64,000 nt of DNA. Origin: Anniella stebbinsi. Taxonomy: Eukaryota; Chordata; Lepidosauria; Squamata; Anniellidae. The translations under genes and the position numbers were made by a program. Positions 14,516 through 27,539 of this stretch are shown here, piece by piece. Each line of letters begins with the position of its first letter. The stretch's first letter is position 1. The stretch lies in assembly GCA_029215795.1 (NCBI GenBank), contig JARDYH010000006.1, positions 28,597,501 through 28,661,500 of the forward strand, written 5' to 3'. The notes beneath the pieces were generated by a model that was given only the letters and a program-made list of their open reading frames with translations, had not been told where the DNA came from and did no database searches.

Positions 14516-14654
14516 GTGGGCTGGAATTTTTTTCAGTGCTTTATTTTTCTGCAGAAAACGTTTCATTTCATACATAAGTTCATTACTAAAAATGAATATT
14601 TAACCAATTGCAAATAAAATATTAAACAAGCTTGGCAGTTTCAAAGTTGTAACT

Positions 14655-15395
14655 CATGTTTGTTTATTTATTTATTTACTGCATTTCTATACCGCCCAAT
14701 AGCCAGAGCTCTTTAGGCAGTTTACAAAAATTAAAACCGTAAAAAACCATTCAGCATATAAAATGACAGTATGCAAACATAATTTAAAATACAGGATAAA
14801 AAAGCACAACCAGGATAAAAACTGAGCAGCCATGCAAAAATTAATATGGATTAAAAATACAAATTTAAACAGTAAGGTTAGAAATCAAACTGAAGAACTG
14901 TTAAAATACTGTGAGAATAAAAAGGTCTTCTTCACCTGGCATCTAAAGGAGTATAATGTAGATGGCAGGCGAACCTTTCTGGGGAGCTCATTCCACAGCC
15001 GGGGTGCCACAGCAGATAAGACCCTCCTCCTGGTAGCTACCGGCCTCACTTCTTTTGGCAGGGGCTCACGGAGAAACACCCCTGAGGATGATCTTAGGAT
15101 CCGGGCAGGTACATATGGGAGGAGGCGTTCCTTCAGATAACCTGGCCCCAAGACGTGTAGGGTTTTGAATGTTAATACCAGCACTTGGAATTGGGCCTGG
15201 ACCAGCAGCTAGTGAAGCTGGAAAAGGAATGGCGTAATGTGGTCTCATTGGCCAATCCCCGTTAACAGTCTGGCTGCCCTGTTTTGTACCAGTTGAAGTT
15301 TCCGGACCTTTTTCAAAGGCAGCCCCACGTATAACGCATTGCAGTAATCCAGACGAGAGGTAATCAGAGCGTGGATAACCTGTTTCTCAGGTGAT
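14655..15395 (-). mobile_element. L2-like LINE, 3' end with ORF2 C-terminus
   Basis: Read on the minus strand: codons for the [12 protein letters not shown] block (about 15340), then LTFKTLHVLGPGYL, a PRLWNELP block and the stop region near 14885. After that come a 3' UTR with the GGGCGGTATAGAAATGC block and a TAAATAAATAAACA tail near 14660. ORF2 of such elements encodes an endonuclease and reverse transcriptase; only its C-terminal domain of unknown function remains. The frame is open for 99 codons and then interrupted. The 3' UTR differs from the family at 53.7 kb, so this is a separate subfamily. Confidence 0.8.
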
Positions 15396-15797
15396 TATCC
15401 CTAGCAAGTATATGAGAGAATGCGTGTATGTGTGTGTGTGTGCTTTGTGAAATGGAACTTATACGTAGTGACAATGAAGCTGAAGTTGCCCCAACCACCT
15501 TAGTGGAAGAGAATTAACTGTTGAAATAGATGAGTGGTTGTCAGCATATTATGCACAGTTGTCTTGGGTAAGTAGTATGTCAGCAATTTCCAGTACTCTT
15601 GTTTCCCCCCCTTAAATGTTAACAATGTAAGGTCTTTAATATTTTCCAACTAATCCAATAAAATGTCTAAATGACATAATTTTAGATAACATTGTGCTTT
15701 ACTTTTTCCCTCAAACATTTCAGGTCAAATCCTTTGTGTATAGAGTCAAACTTTAAAATGTTTTTCCCCCAGCTTTGTTATTTACTAAATACAAGCA

Positions 15798-15798
15798 A

Positions 15799-15847
<49 letters not shown>

Positions 15848-16085
15848 TATTTATTTATTACCCGCCTCTCCCTCTGGATCGAGGCGGGGAACAACATCAT
15901 CATAAAACACACAAAACTGATTAAAAATACACAAAACCAATACATCATTAAAATACCAATAAAACACCAATAAAACACTTAAAATGCATCTGAGTAGGCC
16001 TGCCGGAAGAGCTCAGTCTTTATAGATCGTTTAAATTCCTGAAGACTGGTAAGTTCATGGATCTCTCCCGGCTAAATTAGATCTC
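15798..16085 (-). mobile_element. L2 LINE, 3' end, same subfamily as the copies at 44.9 and 53.7 kb
   Basis: An (AAT)n tract of about 50 bases (15798-15848) forms the 3' tail. Next to it is the diagnostic hairpin: stem 15861-15868 with 15881-15888, 12-nt loop. The UTR then leads to the complement of the final codons (CTGCCGGAAGAGCTCAGTC, 15999-16020), ending near 16075 where similarity to the 53.9-kb copy stops. It is 5'-truncated to about 280 bp. Confidence 0.85.
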
Positions 16086-16780
16086 TCAATGGCATGAGAA
16101 CATTTTATGATGAACATTTCCTGTGCAAATGACCCTAATTTGTGCTGAGAATTTCTGGGAAAATTTTCTAATTAAAATTTTCTGGGAAACCAACATCACT
16201 GCCTCTCTCTCTCTCTTTTTCATTAAATCCAGGAGACAGAGAGAACGGGTTTCATCCTCATATTGATGAGACCTCAGGCCAAATCTCCAGATGATCTCTC
16301 CCAGAGGTGTCATCTAGACATTAAACAACATGAGGGAATGAGGTGGAACCCTGTAGGACCCCATAACACAATTTCCAAGCCGTTAAGCAGAAATCTTCCT
16401 GCGCCACCTTCTGAAATTCACCGTCCAAGGAGGAGCAGAACTTCTACAAAACAGTGCCTCCAAATCCCAGCCTATCCAGAATGAAGTTAATGGTATTGAA
16501 GGCCATTGAGAGGTCTAAGAAAATTAACAGGGTCACACTCCTGTTGTTTTTTCCCCAACAGAGGACATCTCACAGGGCAATCAATAAACTGGGCCTGAAC
16601 CTGGATTGAAATAGATCTAGAAAATTAGTTTCATCCAAGAATGATTGGAATTAGCTGGCAACTATGTGCTTGAACACCTTTCCTAGGAAGTTAGCAACTG
16701 ACATAGTTATTCAAATCTTCAGGATATAGGTTAGATTTTTTCAGGAGCGCTTTCATCACACTTCTTCTAAAGTCTATCAT
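16086..16780 (-). pseudogene. LINE reverse transcriptase remnant (L2-like)
   Basis: On the minus strand, 16230-16310 encodes LGEIIWRFGLRSHQYEDETR, aligning with LGEIIRRHGAGCYQYADDTQ of the intact copy; the catalytic YADD has become YEDE. Further 5' on that strand (16480-16560) are remnants of VTLLIFLDLS and FNTI, the FDT motif block. Several stops and frame changes show a long-dead copy. It abuts the younger L2 3' end at 15798-16085. Confidence 0.7.
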
Positions 16781-17369
16781 TCGGTGCACTCTGGACTGCT
16801 CAGCAGATGCTTCTTCATATCAGTCTGCTTGAGCTTCAGCTGAATGAAAAAAGTGTGCCTCTTTCCTGCACTGTTGAGTATTCTAGAGGGCTCTGCGATC
16901 TCACATGTGTTATTCCACAAATGACCACTCAGAGAAGAATTCACAGGCAAGTTAGGTCTTGTTGCTAAAACTTTTAGCATGCAAATTTATAATTTGCATT
17001 AATTTACAGAAAGACCCATGTTTGTTCTTCAGTATTTGCTTTGTCATCTTGTTTTTATATTTTGTTTTCAGAAACTTACAGTTGAGTTTATTTTTCTTGG
17101 CCTTGTGCCGAATTTGAATATTGAAGCTACAGGTTAGGGATGCTCAGGGTTTCAAAAAAAGATATTTGCTGAAAACTATAGCTAATATGACATGTATGTT
17201 GGCACTGCTTAGCTTGCAAAACTGATAAATGATGACAGAATTTATGTGATTAATACAAGGAGGAGGGAAGGCTGAAGAAATTACCATAAGCTGTATTTCT
17301 TAGGATCAGCTATCAGACAGCTACCAGACATTTGCTTATCCCCATATGCTATCTTTCTCTTTGTTTTAG

Positions 17370-17497
17370 GGGCTAACTTTGTAACTCGAAAAATTAGCCG
17401 TTCTGTTGCTAAGATCCACCTGGGGCAACTGGAATGTTTCAGTTTGGGAAATCTGGATGCTAAGAGAGACTGGGGTCATGCCAAGGACTATGTTGAG
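17370..17497 (+). CDS. GMDS: GMDS internal exon: GDP-mannose 4,6-dehydratase, [10 protein letters not shown] region
   Basis: A 128-bp exon: two bases completing a Gly codon, then 42 codons reading [18 protein letters not shown] and on to [17 protein letters not shown]. Acceptor TTGTTTTAG precedes 17370 and donor GTATGC starts at 17498; start phase 1, end phase 0. NFVTRKI and RDWGHAxDYV are family signatures in the substrate-binding part of GDP-mannose dehydratases. The frame follows directly from the exon at 6023. From recalled mammalian sequence the His in KIHL is usually Tyr; that is the clearest substitution here and is not a known catalytic position. The next exon, expected to start near AMWLML, was not found downstream. 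Confidence 0.97.
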
Positions 17498-18869
17498 GTA
17501 TGCTATTGATGAAATACCTTTGTGTGTCTTATATTGTTTCAGTGCTCTTTGATGTGAAATATAGAGATCAGATATTTCAAGTGTACTGAGACCTTTCAAG
17601 AGAAAACAATGCCCATCTCAACTATGGAAAGTCATTTTGGTTTTCATTTGGATACAGTTGTAATAATGCTAATTTAAATATTACTTCAAGTTAAAGCAGT
17701 TCAGGGAATTCTATAATTAGCATGATGTAATTTATGCAAACACTTTATGAATATTTTTTCACAAATAAGACCTTAAAAAACCATTGTTGCCAAACAGGAG
17801 GAATTCCATCAGATTTACTTTCAGTTTTTCTGACGTAGTTGCTGTCCCATTTTCATAACTTTCTGCCTCTGTTTTTGACATCCTATATTTTCTCCATGCA
17901 GTCATATGCAGGCATATGACTATTCAGAAAGAGTCTATTATGGACCAGACTGGACAAAAAGAAAAGTGACCACATTTTCTGTGATTATGGCTGCTGGAAA
18001 AAGCAGAGTTTTCAGCTCGCCATGTGTGCAGCCTAGCTTTTCTCCATTTAATTGGTATTTGCATATATGATCACGTAAAGAAATCTGGCAATGTAAATCT
18101 ATCCTTTATCTTTCTATTTAAAGTAGAATTTCCAAAACCAGTTGAATGACTGGCAGAAATGCTTCATTTTAAATCAAATGATACAGATTTAGCATAACAA
18201 ATTTAAAATAATAAACTAGTGCAAAGAAATATACCATGACCCTATTCTTCATAGCCTAATCTACTCTGTAATATAGAATTTACTGGGGTACTTTTCAACT
18301 GAAAAATGTTATCTCTTTAGGTCAGTACCACCTGGCCTGCCTTTTTGTGCAAATATTAGTTGGATTGGAAATAAAAATGTATTATATTTAGTGATACCAG
18401 TTATTTTCCAAATGTGCTGGCCACCAGATAGAATGTACTCACTGGGGTCTCCACCAAGAACACATGTTGGTGATGTAAGTAACATTCCAGATCTTTCACA
18501 TGTTTTGGGGCTGTCCCAAAATTGTTTTGAAACAATTCCTAACTATACTAGAGGTCATTTTGAATATCTTCCCTGAAACTAACTTTTCTGCTTAATAGGG
18601 CCCTTGTTAATTCTTGGAGAGCGCGAATATGTGAAATGCAGCTAATTCTTGACTTTAAAAGACAATAACTTTAAAATGGAAATAAACAATGGTTCCAGAA
18701 TGCAATAGACTGGAAAGCTAAATATCAAACTATGGCATTGCAGTATACTTACTGGAGTGAAGCAAATGTAGATACTTTTGTAAATATTTTAGAAGCTTCC
18801 TAGAATCTTTTTGGTAGTATAGAAGCACTTTCAGTATCCTCTTTGTATTTAAATACTGTATTTAAATCT

Positions 18870-19050
18870 TGTATATAGGTAGTAAGCCTAAATGTACCAG
18901 TTGCTGGAGAACATGGGCAAGAGGGTGCTGTTGCACCATGTCCTGCTTATGAGTTCCTGGTCGACAGCTGGTTGGCTACTGTGTGAACAGAGTGCTGGAT
19001 TAGATGGACCCTTGGTCTGATCCGGAATGGCTCTTCTTATGTTCTTATGA
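18870..19050 (+). mobile_element. CR1-type LINE, 3' end
   Basis: The GTAAGCCTAAATGTACCAG, GAGGGTGCTGTTGCACC, GGTCGACAGCTGGTTGGC and GGATTAGATGGACCC blocks occur in order, ending in TCTTCTTATGTTCTTATGA. This is the 3' UTR and short octamer-like tail of a CR1 subfamily common in reptiles, from recalled family knowledge. It is strongly 5'-truncated, as is typical for CR1. Confidence 0.75.
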
Positions 19051-20924
19051 TACACAGCAGAGCTGCAGAATTTTTGAGCTGGGCTTGGTTAATATGCCAA
19101 ATAAGACATGCATATCTATATCTATATCTATATATATCTGTATAGTGCCTTAAGTAGTGCAGTGGTTTTTTTCAACCTAGTAACCACAAGAGCATATTTC
19201 TATATAATTGGGAGTGTGTGCATGTGTGTGGCTCGAAAACTATCTTTGACGCTTAGATCATATTGTGCTAGTTAATACATGGACAACCTGTGGCTGATGG
19301 GCTATGTTTGGCCCTTGGAGGCCTCCAGTGCTGTGCTGATAATGTCTAAACTCCCCCCCCCTCCGAAATGTACTCCCTTCCTGCTGGTCTACCTTCTATG
19401 CTTGATCAGAGAGAAAGAGAAGCCTTTTCTTCCCCATTCACAATGGAAGTAAGCTGCTGAGCTGCTAGTGCAGAAACAGACTGGTCTGTTCCTGCCATAG
19501 CAGGGCCTCTCCCTTTCCTGCTCTGGTAGGCTGAGAGAAAGAGAAATAGTTCCTTCTCCACGCAGTATGTAATGAAAACTGAATGGAAGGTAAATGTGTG
19601 AATGGAGTGGGAGAGGAGGGAAGTGTGTAAATGGGGCAAAAGTATTGGATGAATGAAGAAGAAAGAAAATGGTTGTCCCTTCCACTTTGGACTTTGGCTC
19701 TGGTTACCAGTATGTGGGCCGTAAGCACTTTCACACCAGGAAATGTGGCCCTCAATCCCAAGAAGATATATGGACCTTAAAAAGACAAGTAGATGTGATT
19801 GATCTGAATGAGTAGCACTGATCAGTAAATCCATTTGTTAAAAGTAATTTATACATTACAAAATATTTTGATATTATTAAATGTGGTACAAACAGGTATA
19901 CATCATGGCTGTATGAAAGTGTATTTCGATTATGTTTTGGATAGCAGTCAATATCTCTGTGGGTGGGTGGGTGAAGGAATATGTAGTAAATCAGCAGTGT
20001 TGATATATGAATCTTCTGTGTCTTGTTTTGTTCTCTGAAGATAATTTATTCTTTTTTATTTGGTATAGTACAATAAACCATCTGGTAGATGCGTTCAAAT
20101 ACTAGTACAACAGTAAGCACTTAGCAGCCAATGATTCATTCCTATACAATGTAAAAAAATACCAAGACATGTTACAAATATCTTCACTCACACCCAAGAG
20201 AGCCCTATTTCAAGTTAATATAGATTCCCACAAACATTTAACCTGGTGCAGTGACAAAGTACTTATCAATCCATTGCCATCTTTTATTTCTAAGCAACTG
20301 AATACTGAGCAATAATGCCAAAACTATGAATGGATAGAATTGAAGACATATTTAATTTTAAAGTTTTAATGAGATAGTTTGAAAAAAGTTAATGTGGGAA
20401 AAAACATTAGGGTTGGTTCACATAATACTAAAATGCCAGAATATCTACATGGTTTTGGCTTATATGGGCATGGTCGTGTGTGTGTGTGTATGTGTGAGAG
20501 AGAGAGAGAGCAAAAAAAGAGAAGACTGAGGCAAAGTAGATCCTGAGCATCTACTACTTTCCCATTCAGTTCCCACTCTTATAATCATGTCACCTTTTGT
20601 TGCATTTCCTCATAAATTTGAAATACTATATGTTAACTTTTTGTTCATATATGAAAACATTTGATCCATTAGCACTTCAGTATAATTACTTTATTTATTA
20701 CGGATACAATTGCTACTTCCTCTGAGGGAAACATATCCATTTTGTCTTGACAAATTGGTGACCTCTAATAGATCACAAGTATTTTTTTTCTAGATTTCCT
20801 CTTTTATTATTATCATCAAATCAGAAACTATGCCTAGCTTCTTGTATTCCCCTATGTCCATTGTCATCTTGCCCATTCTTGCTATTAATTAAAATCCATA
20901 ATATAGTGGTTGCATCTGGATGTA

Positions 20925-21245
20925 ACACTAAACTGTGGTTTGGTGCTACATGAAGGCGCCTCAGGCTTGTGTGCTCCTATCTCCTCCAGCGTGGCCATGA
21001 GATCAGAAGCATTCTGTTCCATTTTTTGCTAAACATAGTTTGTTACATATGAACTTCAGATCATGATTTACAATAAAGTTCAAACTAATACCAGTTCCTG
21101 TTTCAGATTAAACAACTGTGGTTAGTTGAAAACAGAAATAGGTGTTTCCAATCTCACAGATGCATCAGATTAAGAGAAAGGAGGGAAGAATTAGGCCCAC
21201 CCATGTAACACCATGTTTTTAGCACCACATCCAAGTAAGATCATA
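20925..21245. mobile_element. Probable palindromic MITE
   Basis: The left end (CATCTGGATGTAACACTAAA, about 20928) is roughly complementary to the right end (ACCATGTTTTTAGCACCACATCC, about 21211-21233). Internal ACTGTGGTTTGG and AACAACTGTGGTTAG blocks repeat in alternate orientation. A similar layout occurs at 63536-63900. It is non-coding; the family is not assigned. Confidence 0.4.
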
Positions 21246-21539
21246 TTGTGTTTATATTGTAATGTGATTACTCTGATCACAGAACTATCCTTTTTTAACA
21301 TTTGTAAAAGTTATAAGAAAACAAAATAGAGATATTTGTGTTTAAGGGGTAAATAATTATTTAAATGTTGGTTGCTCATAACAGCTATGCTCATGACCAG
21401 CTGGACCGTGATAATTTGACCATATTTGCTCAGGGCCAGGCATTGGTAAACTCAAGATTCATCAGTGCTTAACAATAAAACTATAACTTTACTGGCTGGG
21501 TTACACCTCTGGAAAAGTCTACATTAATTGATAGGTCTT

Positions 21540-21750
21540 AAGCACGCCTCTAAAAATCAGAACTTTAGATGCATATTCCAGGGGCAGGTGCTGCAACAAT
21601 AAAAGGTCTAGTGCAACTATTCCTGAGGCAAATCTCAGGGCTATGTGGCACCCTCAGAATTGCTCTTTCTGAGGATCGCAAAAACCAGGCAAGGAGTGAG
21701 ATGATCCCTAAGGTAACCTGGTTCCAAGTTGTTCTCAGCTCATCTGGCTG
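21540..21750 (-). mobile_element. LINE 3' fragment, old (L2-like)
   Basis: The stretch GATCCCTAAGGTAACCTGGTTCCAAGTT (21702-21729) matches the layout of the L2-like copy at 15130-15155 (CAGATAACCTGGCCCCAAG), which is the complement of the GPGYL-coding block. The remaining 160 bp is too diverged to align by eye. Confidence 0.4.
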
Positions 21751-22794
21751 ATTTACCTATTGGTGGGCAGAACAGGAGTGGAGAGGTTTGAGGATCCTGC
21801 AGATCCTGCAGATCCTGGCTTGTCCTGTTCCTTGCCCACCCACATTCACCCTTTTCTCCTCTCTGGCTTCTTTTATGAGGTCACAGCTGCAACTTCATAA
21901 GGGAAGCTTTCTGTGAGGGGGGTACGGGGTAGTGGGGGAGATCCATGATCAGATCTCCTCCATGGTTGCAGCTCTGTCTACATCCATGGAGGGGAAAATC
22001 TGCACCATCCCCAGATGTTGTCTGGGGAACCATAGGATTGCACTGTTAGGTGTTTAGCTGTTGACATTTTAACTAAATAATTAATATTTGTATATTACCA
22101 AATAGATAATATATTACCAAAATCTCCATAGTTTTTTTTTAGAATAGTGGAGGAAGTATGAGAAGTTACCAGTTTTTAAAAAATAAAAGATAACATACAT
22201 TTTATAGAAAAATGCCAAAATGACTTGAGATAGATATACCATTTGCGAGCCATCCCAAATCATTCCTTTAACTGATTAAACCCATTAATCAGAGCTTTAT
22301 TCTTTATATCTATATTTTTGAAACATTTCAGATTATTGGCTCAGATCCAAGTGGAACTCCATGTTAACTGGGTTTTTGTACCTCTTCTTTCTTGCTGCAC
22401 CTACCTAGACACTCTGTAAAGCCTGTGATGTAGGCACCCATTGGAATGTCATGGGGTGTCACCTGAGAGCCTGTAGCGGGATGGGAGAATCCATGGAAAT
22501 CCTGTGAAGACAGCTTACACAAGAATAGTGTCTGCTTTTATATGGCATTTCCACCCTATTTATGACAATTTTCACCTCCTCTTACACCCTACAACCTCTA
22601 GAATTCTAGATGATCTCCTAACTTTCAGAAATGGCTTGTCAGTGGGTGTAAGAGCAGCACTAGAGAAGAAGCCCTAAGTTGAGATCTATCTGCATTTTAT
22701 ATTCTCAATAGAGGCCATCTTTGGTCTAAATTGAAAGAAATCTAGATAAAACACTGCTGGTATTGACCCAAAAATTATATACTTAAACATATAT

Positions 22795-23040
22795 AAGAGC
22801 GAGGGAGGGCACAGAAGGATCTTTAATTGAACCAATTAAAATTAACAGAGGAGTTAAACAAGGCTACCAGTTGGCTCCTACCCTGTTCAATATCCGTATT
22901 AATTACATAGTCCAAATTTTCAAAGTGGAGGAACTTTGCCCTCCCTGCAATAAATGGCAGGACAATTCAAATTGTAATGTATGCTATTGGTCTAGTATTG
23001 TTATCTGATTCACCTAGGCTCAAAGAAATATCTTAAACAG
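22795..23040 (+). pseudogene. Fossil non-LTR reverse transcriptase, not L2
   Basis: Codons 22850-22925 read GVKQGYQLAPTLFNIRINYI, matching the (R/K)QGCPLxPTLFN block of non-LTR reverse transcriptases. About 55 bases on, MYAIGLVLLSDSP occupies the position of the YADD catalytic motif, with both Asp residues lost. A frame break separates the two blocks. The QLAP wording differs from the QGAILSP of the L2 copies in this window, so it belongs to another LINE clade. Only about 80 codons can be followed. Confidence 0.65.
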
Positions 23041-26000
23041 TTTGTAATATTCTATAAGGAGTAAAAAAATAGGATAAATTATTCTAAATCTAAAATAATG
23101 ATAATTTGCTGTCACTCACCTAAATACATGTAATAAGGTGTACAGATCGATACTTAGGTACTTCAAGAAAACTTGAAGAAAGTGCATAGAGAGTGAAGTA
23201 CTGCAAAAGCCAAGCAGATGATAATTCCAGTTTTTAAAATGAAGCCATTTCTCAGCTATTGCATGGCATTTCAGTGCTGGGCCATTCACACAAAGCAAAT
23301 ACAGGTTGGGTACCAGCAAGACAAGGGGCTGAAGTTCTCTGGAACATCAAAGTGCCATCGACTGAAGGTTCAAAATGCCATGCAGAGAGGACACTCTAAA
23401 GTTATAGTTCATTGGTCAGATTAAAACTGAGTTATCTATCTGAGGGGTGCAGGATGCATGGAGATGACGGACAGGAAGGGAAATGGGAAAGTTGGTAACA
23501 GATGCAGGAAGGTAGAAAACCAGACAGGTACAGCTGGGACTGGGTGGAGCATGACATACAGACTAAAAGGTTCCCAGTTTAAGTGCCAGCAACTTTCTAG
23601 AAAACTAGAACTCTAATATACAATTTGAATCAAGCTCCTATCGAGTTATTTTATTGTAGACTGTAGCTGTATCATTCATATTCACATAAATTTAGCCACA
23701 TATGTGACTTCTGGCTCTGCGCCACCTGAGAAGAAGGGAAGGTTCTTTCATATGAGGGAATGAAAAAGATTTGCAGGGCAAGGGTTCAGCCTTTTTTTCT
23801 CTCTCATCAGAACGTAAAATATATGCATTGCTTGTTGGAGCCACTCTCTTGTATGCAGGATATGTGTGAGTGATTGGCAATAAGAGAAGAAAAGAAGAAT
23901 GTAGGCCATAGTTACTTTAGACATGAATGGGTTCTGTATTTGAAAGTGCATAATTGAGGCAAGAAAGTGGTTTTAATGATAATATGTAGGAGCTCTGTCT
24001 AACACAAGTCATATGGCATTCATTTACAAAGCACTGCAATTGTATCTACAAGTAAGTGTTGCTAATAGCCTTTTCTTCAAGAAAATTATACTCATCTGTT
24101 TCATAGCTACTGTACCATGGTGCCTTTCTGCAGCAACCCTCCCAAATGTGAATAATGGCATTTAAAACAAAACCAAATATCTCTATTTATGTAGATCTGT
24201 TTCAGTATCTCTGCATTTTTTTTATGATTGGCCTATTTGTGGGGTAATTGGGGTGGGGAGAGTTATAAAGCAAAAGTAAAATGCTTTCTTCAGCAAAACC
24301 ATCTGGTTTTGTTTCCCTTGCCTCAATAACTCTATATGTATTATTATCAAGGCTACTCCCATGGTTTTCTAAGTGGTCTTGTAACACTGGTGGTCTTAGA
24401 ACTCAGTTGGAATGATTTAATAGTTAGACTCAGGATTTTTTTCAAGTATAAAGTTTCCCAATCGAATTTCCCATTTGAAAAATGAAGCATTATTGTCATG
24501 TTTTGGAAATTAACCAATAATTTCATTATTAACCAGAATGAATTATCTTTAAAATGTGTCAAGAACAAATGTGTTTAACAAATGGCTTGTTTCTTATACC
24601 ACGCAAAACAGAATTTTCTGGAGCAACATTATATATTGTACCATTTTAAAGGTTGCAGCTATAGCTGAGTAAATCATGTTTCTTTGTCTTTTTTATATTC
24701 AGTGAAGCTGTGAAATAACTGCTAATTTAAAGCTAAAACAGAGTTTGTGCTCACGTTGTTTTTGCCCTTTTTATGACAAACCAACAATGTTTTAGTCTAA
24801 TAAGTAGTTCAACTATTCGTTCTAAAAGGCATCTTTCCTACCTTGTTTTCTTTCATTTGTAAGCAGTCATTGTGCACATTTCCCCCTAGAACCCAATGAC
24901 TTGATCCAGCTATGGAGAGAGCTACATTTGTAAGCAGGTCTCTGTGGTTGTAGCAAAGGATGGAACAGGAACATTGGGCTTAAATCTGCAAACCCAAGTG
25001 TGGATCTGAGAGCTTGTCCAAATGTCAATATAATCTTTCTGCACTTCACTGCTTTCAGTGGGATTCACATTTGAATGTGCATCTCCATTCATATTCTGGT
25101 AAAACTAGTTATGCATTAATAAATACCCTTTTGGGCACGAATTTTCAATTGTTCAACACATTCAGTTAGCTCTTTACAGAGAATATTTTAATTGGTTCAA
25201 TTATTTTGTTGGGATCCCTTCAACTGCAGCTGTTAGTATTTTATATGTTATCATGGAGAAGAGGATCTCTTACCAAACTAGCCATGCTTCACAATTGTAC
25301 ATGAAACAACTGTGATTCTTCTTCAATGTCAGGGAACATTCCCCAAATCTACAGGGTATACTTAATATGCCACTTCTAGTTTTAGAACAAATACTTGAAT
25401 TTTCAGCTATAGGTGTTCTGGGATGTGGCTTGACCTAACAAATAATGTTAATGATCCAAAGATAGAGCAGCTGAACTTTCCAACTGGTCTTCTTTGGCAG
25501 GCTTTCAACTTATCTCAGGGGACTGGCAGCTCTGGTTACCCGGATAAGTATGTGAAGAAACTTTATGGCTGTCAAGCAATACTACTGCATGTTTTTTCCA
25601 TATTCTTTCTAGAAAGCTATGCTTTCCTCCACTCTCTCCTCCCAGAGCATAAATAATAGACAAACATGACACAGAAAGTATCTACTACATACAAATCTAC
25701 TTGCCAATAATGTATTTTACCTAATACAATTCACACTTTTCCATGACTTGCTTGTGACCACCTTAGTATATTTAGTGCTATTTTGTACTCCTGTGTAAAT
25801 TGGGGCTGTCATCACATGGGCGGTTTGATGCACACCCGCCACAACTTTGATCCACTTACTCAGCACTGGTCTGTCATGACGTTGTCCCCATCATGCTGTT
25901 CTCTCGCCCTGAGGTCGCCGTTTTTAGTTTCTCTTTCGATGTATCCCTGAGCGGGCAAAGTCCGAAACGCAAATTTTGAACGAGCGAAGCTGAGGTATCG

Positions 26001-26774
26001 CAGCAATACCGGCCACGTGTGATTCAAAATGCTAGACCCAGATAGGAAACGGAGGGGGAACCCGCAGAAGCAAACCAGGGTGGTGGTGGTGGGGAAGTAG
26101 GTGTGATGAAGCTGGTAGAGAGAAGCCTTGTAGGAAAATTGCCACAAGTTCTTCAAGTATTAATATTAGTGTCCTCCAGAATGTTTTGAAGTAGATGTTG
26201 TATTGTATACATTTTCTAAATCATAGACATTGTAAAAGAACTGGTAGTTCTTAATTTAAAAGTGGCATTGTACTGGTTTTATCTGTACTCCAAAAGCAAT
26301 AAATAATACAGTGATAATCAATTTCTTAATCAAAATATCAAATCAAGAGCAAAGATGACTAATACACACCATACCTGCAGAATGACAAACACAACAGACC
26401 AATTTAATACTTAAATAATGTAAAAAAAAAAACCTAACACTTAAAATCTACTAAATTCTCCCCAATCAGCTTAATTTTTCTGACTGTATTCCACCCAGTA
26501 TGACTTGAAGCATTTCTGAACAAACATATCACACTATGTTGAACTGCTTAGTTTGAAATTTTCTTACTTCTCTCTCTCAAACTGTGCTTGTAGTGATATG
26601 ATAGTTAAACCAGTGTTAAGCTAATACAATATTTACAGCACATTTGAGACACTTGGGAATAAAGTCCTAATTTTAGACTGTATAGAATGGCAGGTCCCAC
26701 TGACACAGAACCCCCTCCCCCACATGCAAGGTTTACCGTACGAAGATACTGATAGCTTCTATTAATATCATTTC

Positions 26775-27095
26775 ATTTATTACATTTCTATACCATCTTA
26801 TGTCCAAAGTTCTCTAGGTGGTTTACAGAAATTTAAAACTATTAAAATACATTACACGAAGGATTAAAAAAACATTTGCATAAAAAAAATATGAACAGAT
26901 AACGCATACACAGACAATATATATTAAAAACAATTTTTAATCTATCAGCCAAAGATAGTCCAAGACATGATTAAAACTCATTTCATGCTGCCAAATACAA
27001 GAGGACAGTTTCTACCTGGTGCCAAAAAATATGACAGTGTTGGCACCAAGCAGGCCTCATCAGGAAGATCATACCATGGGGGGGGGGGGGGATTG
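26775..27095 (-). mobile_element. L2-like LINE 3' end
   Basis: Begins CATTTATTACATTTCTATAC, then CAAAGTTCTCTAGGTGGTTTACA, the same 3' UTR as at 14690-14730 but older. Degenerate coding sequence follows to about 27075, ending at a G homopolymer (27079-27090). Confidence 0.6.
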
Positions 27096-27539
27096 TCAAA
27101 TATCAGAAATTTGAACAAAATGTGTCCCAAAACTTAGTAGGATCATCTTCATTTTAAAACTATTTTTTGATACTATGATCTTGCATTCAACTATTAAATC
27201 ATCGTTACATATATTTTTTAATTTGAACAAAATATTTCCCTCCGAAATGATGTTTGTACGGACATGTGTTCACCTTTGTTAACGAATTTCCTCTGGAAAC
27301 ATGTGCCTGAGCATATTCCAAGATACATGGGTCTACACAATCTTTTAATTTGGTCGTAGCAGCTGATTTATTCACATTCAGATCAGTTCCAAAGGTGTTG
27401 GTTTATTTAACACACAAGAATAAGACACATACACAGTGATCATGTTGGGAATTAGCTAATTGGTAAAATGCACTATTTGAACTCAAATTCATCCAATTTG
27501 CGGAAATTAAGCATATTATGGCTGCAATTTGTGCAAATC

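Noticed and set aside
19406..19834. 142-codon minus-strand open frame
   Set aside because: Ser/Leu/His-rich, overlapped by other equally long frames in two further phases, which points to low stop density and not to a gene.
25423..25656. Frame starting MWLDLTNN as the next GMDS exon
   Set aside because: Only MWL resembles the expected AMWLML start; the following residues do not match GMDS and no AG acceptor with matching phase precedes it.
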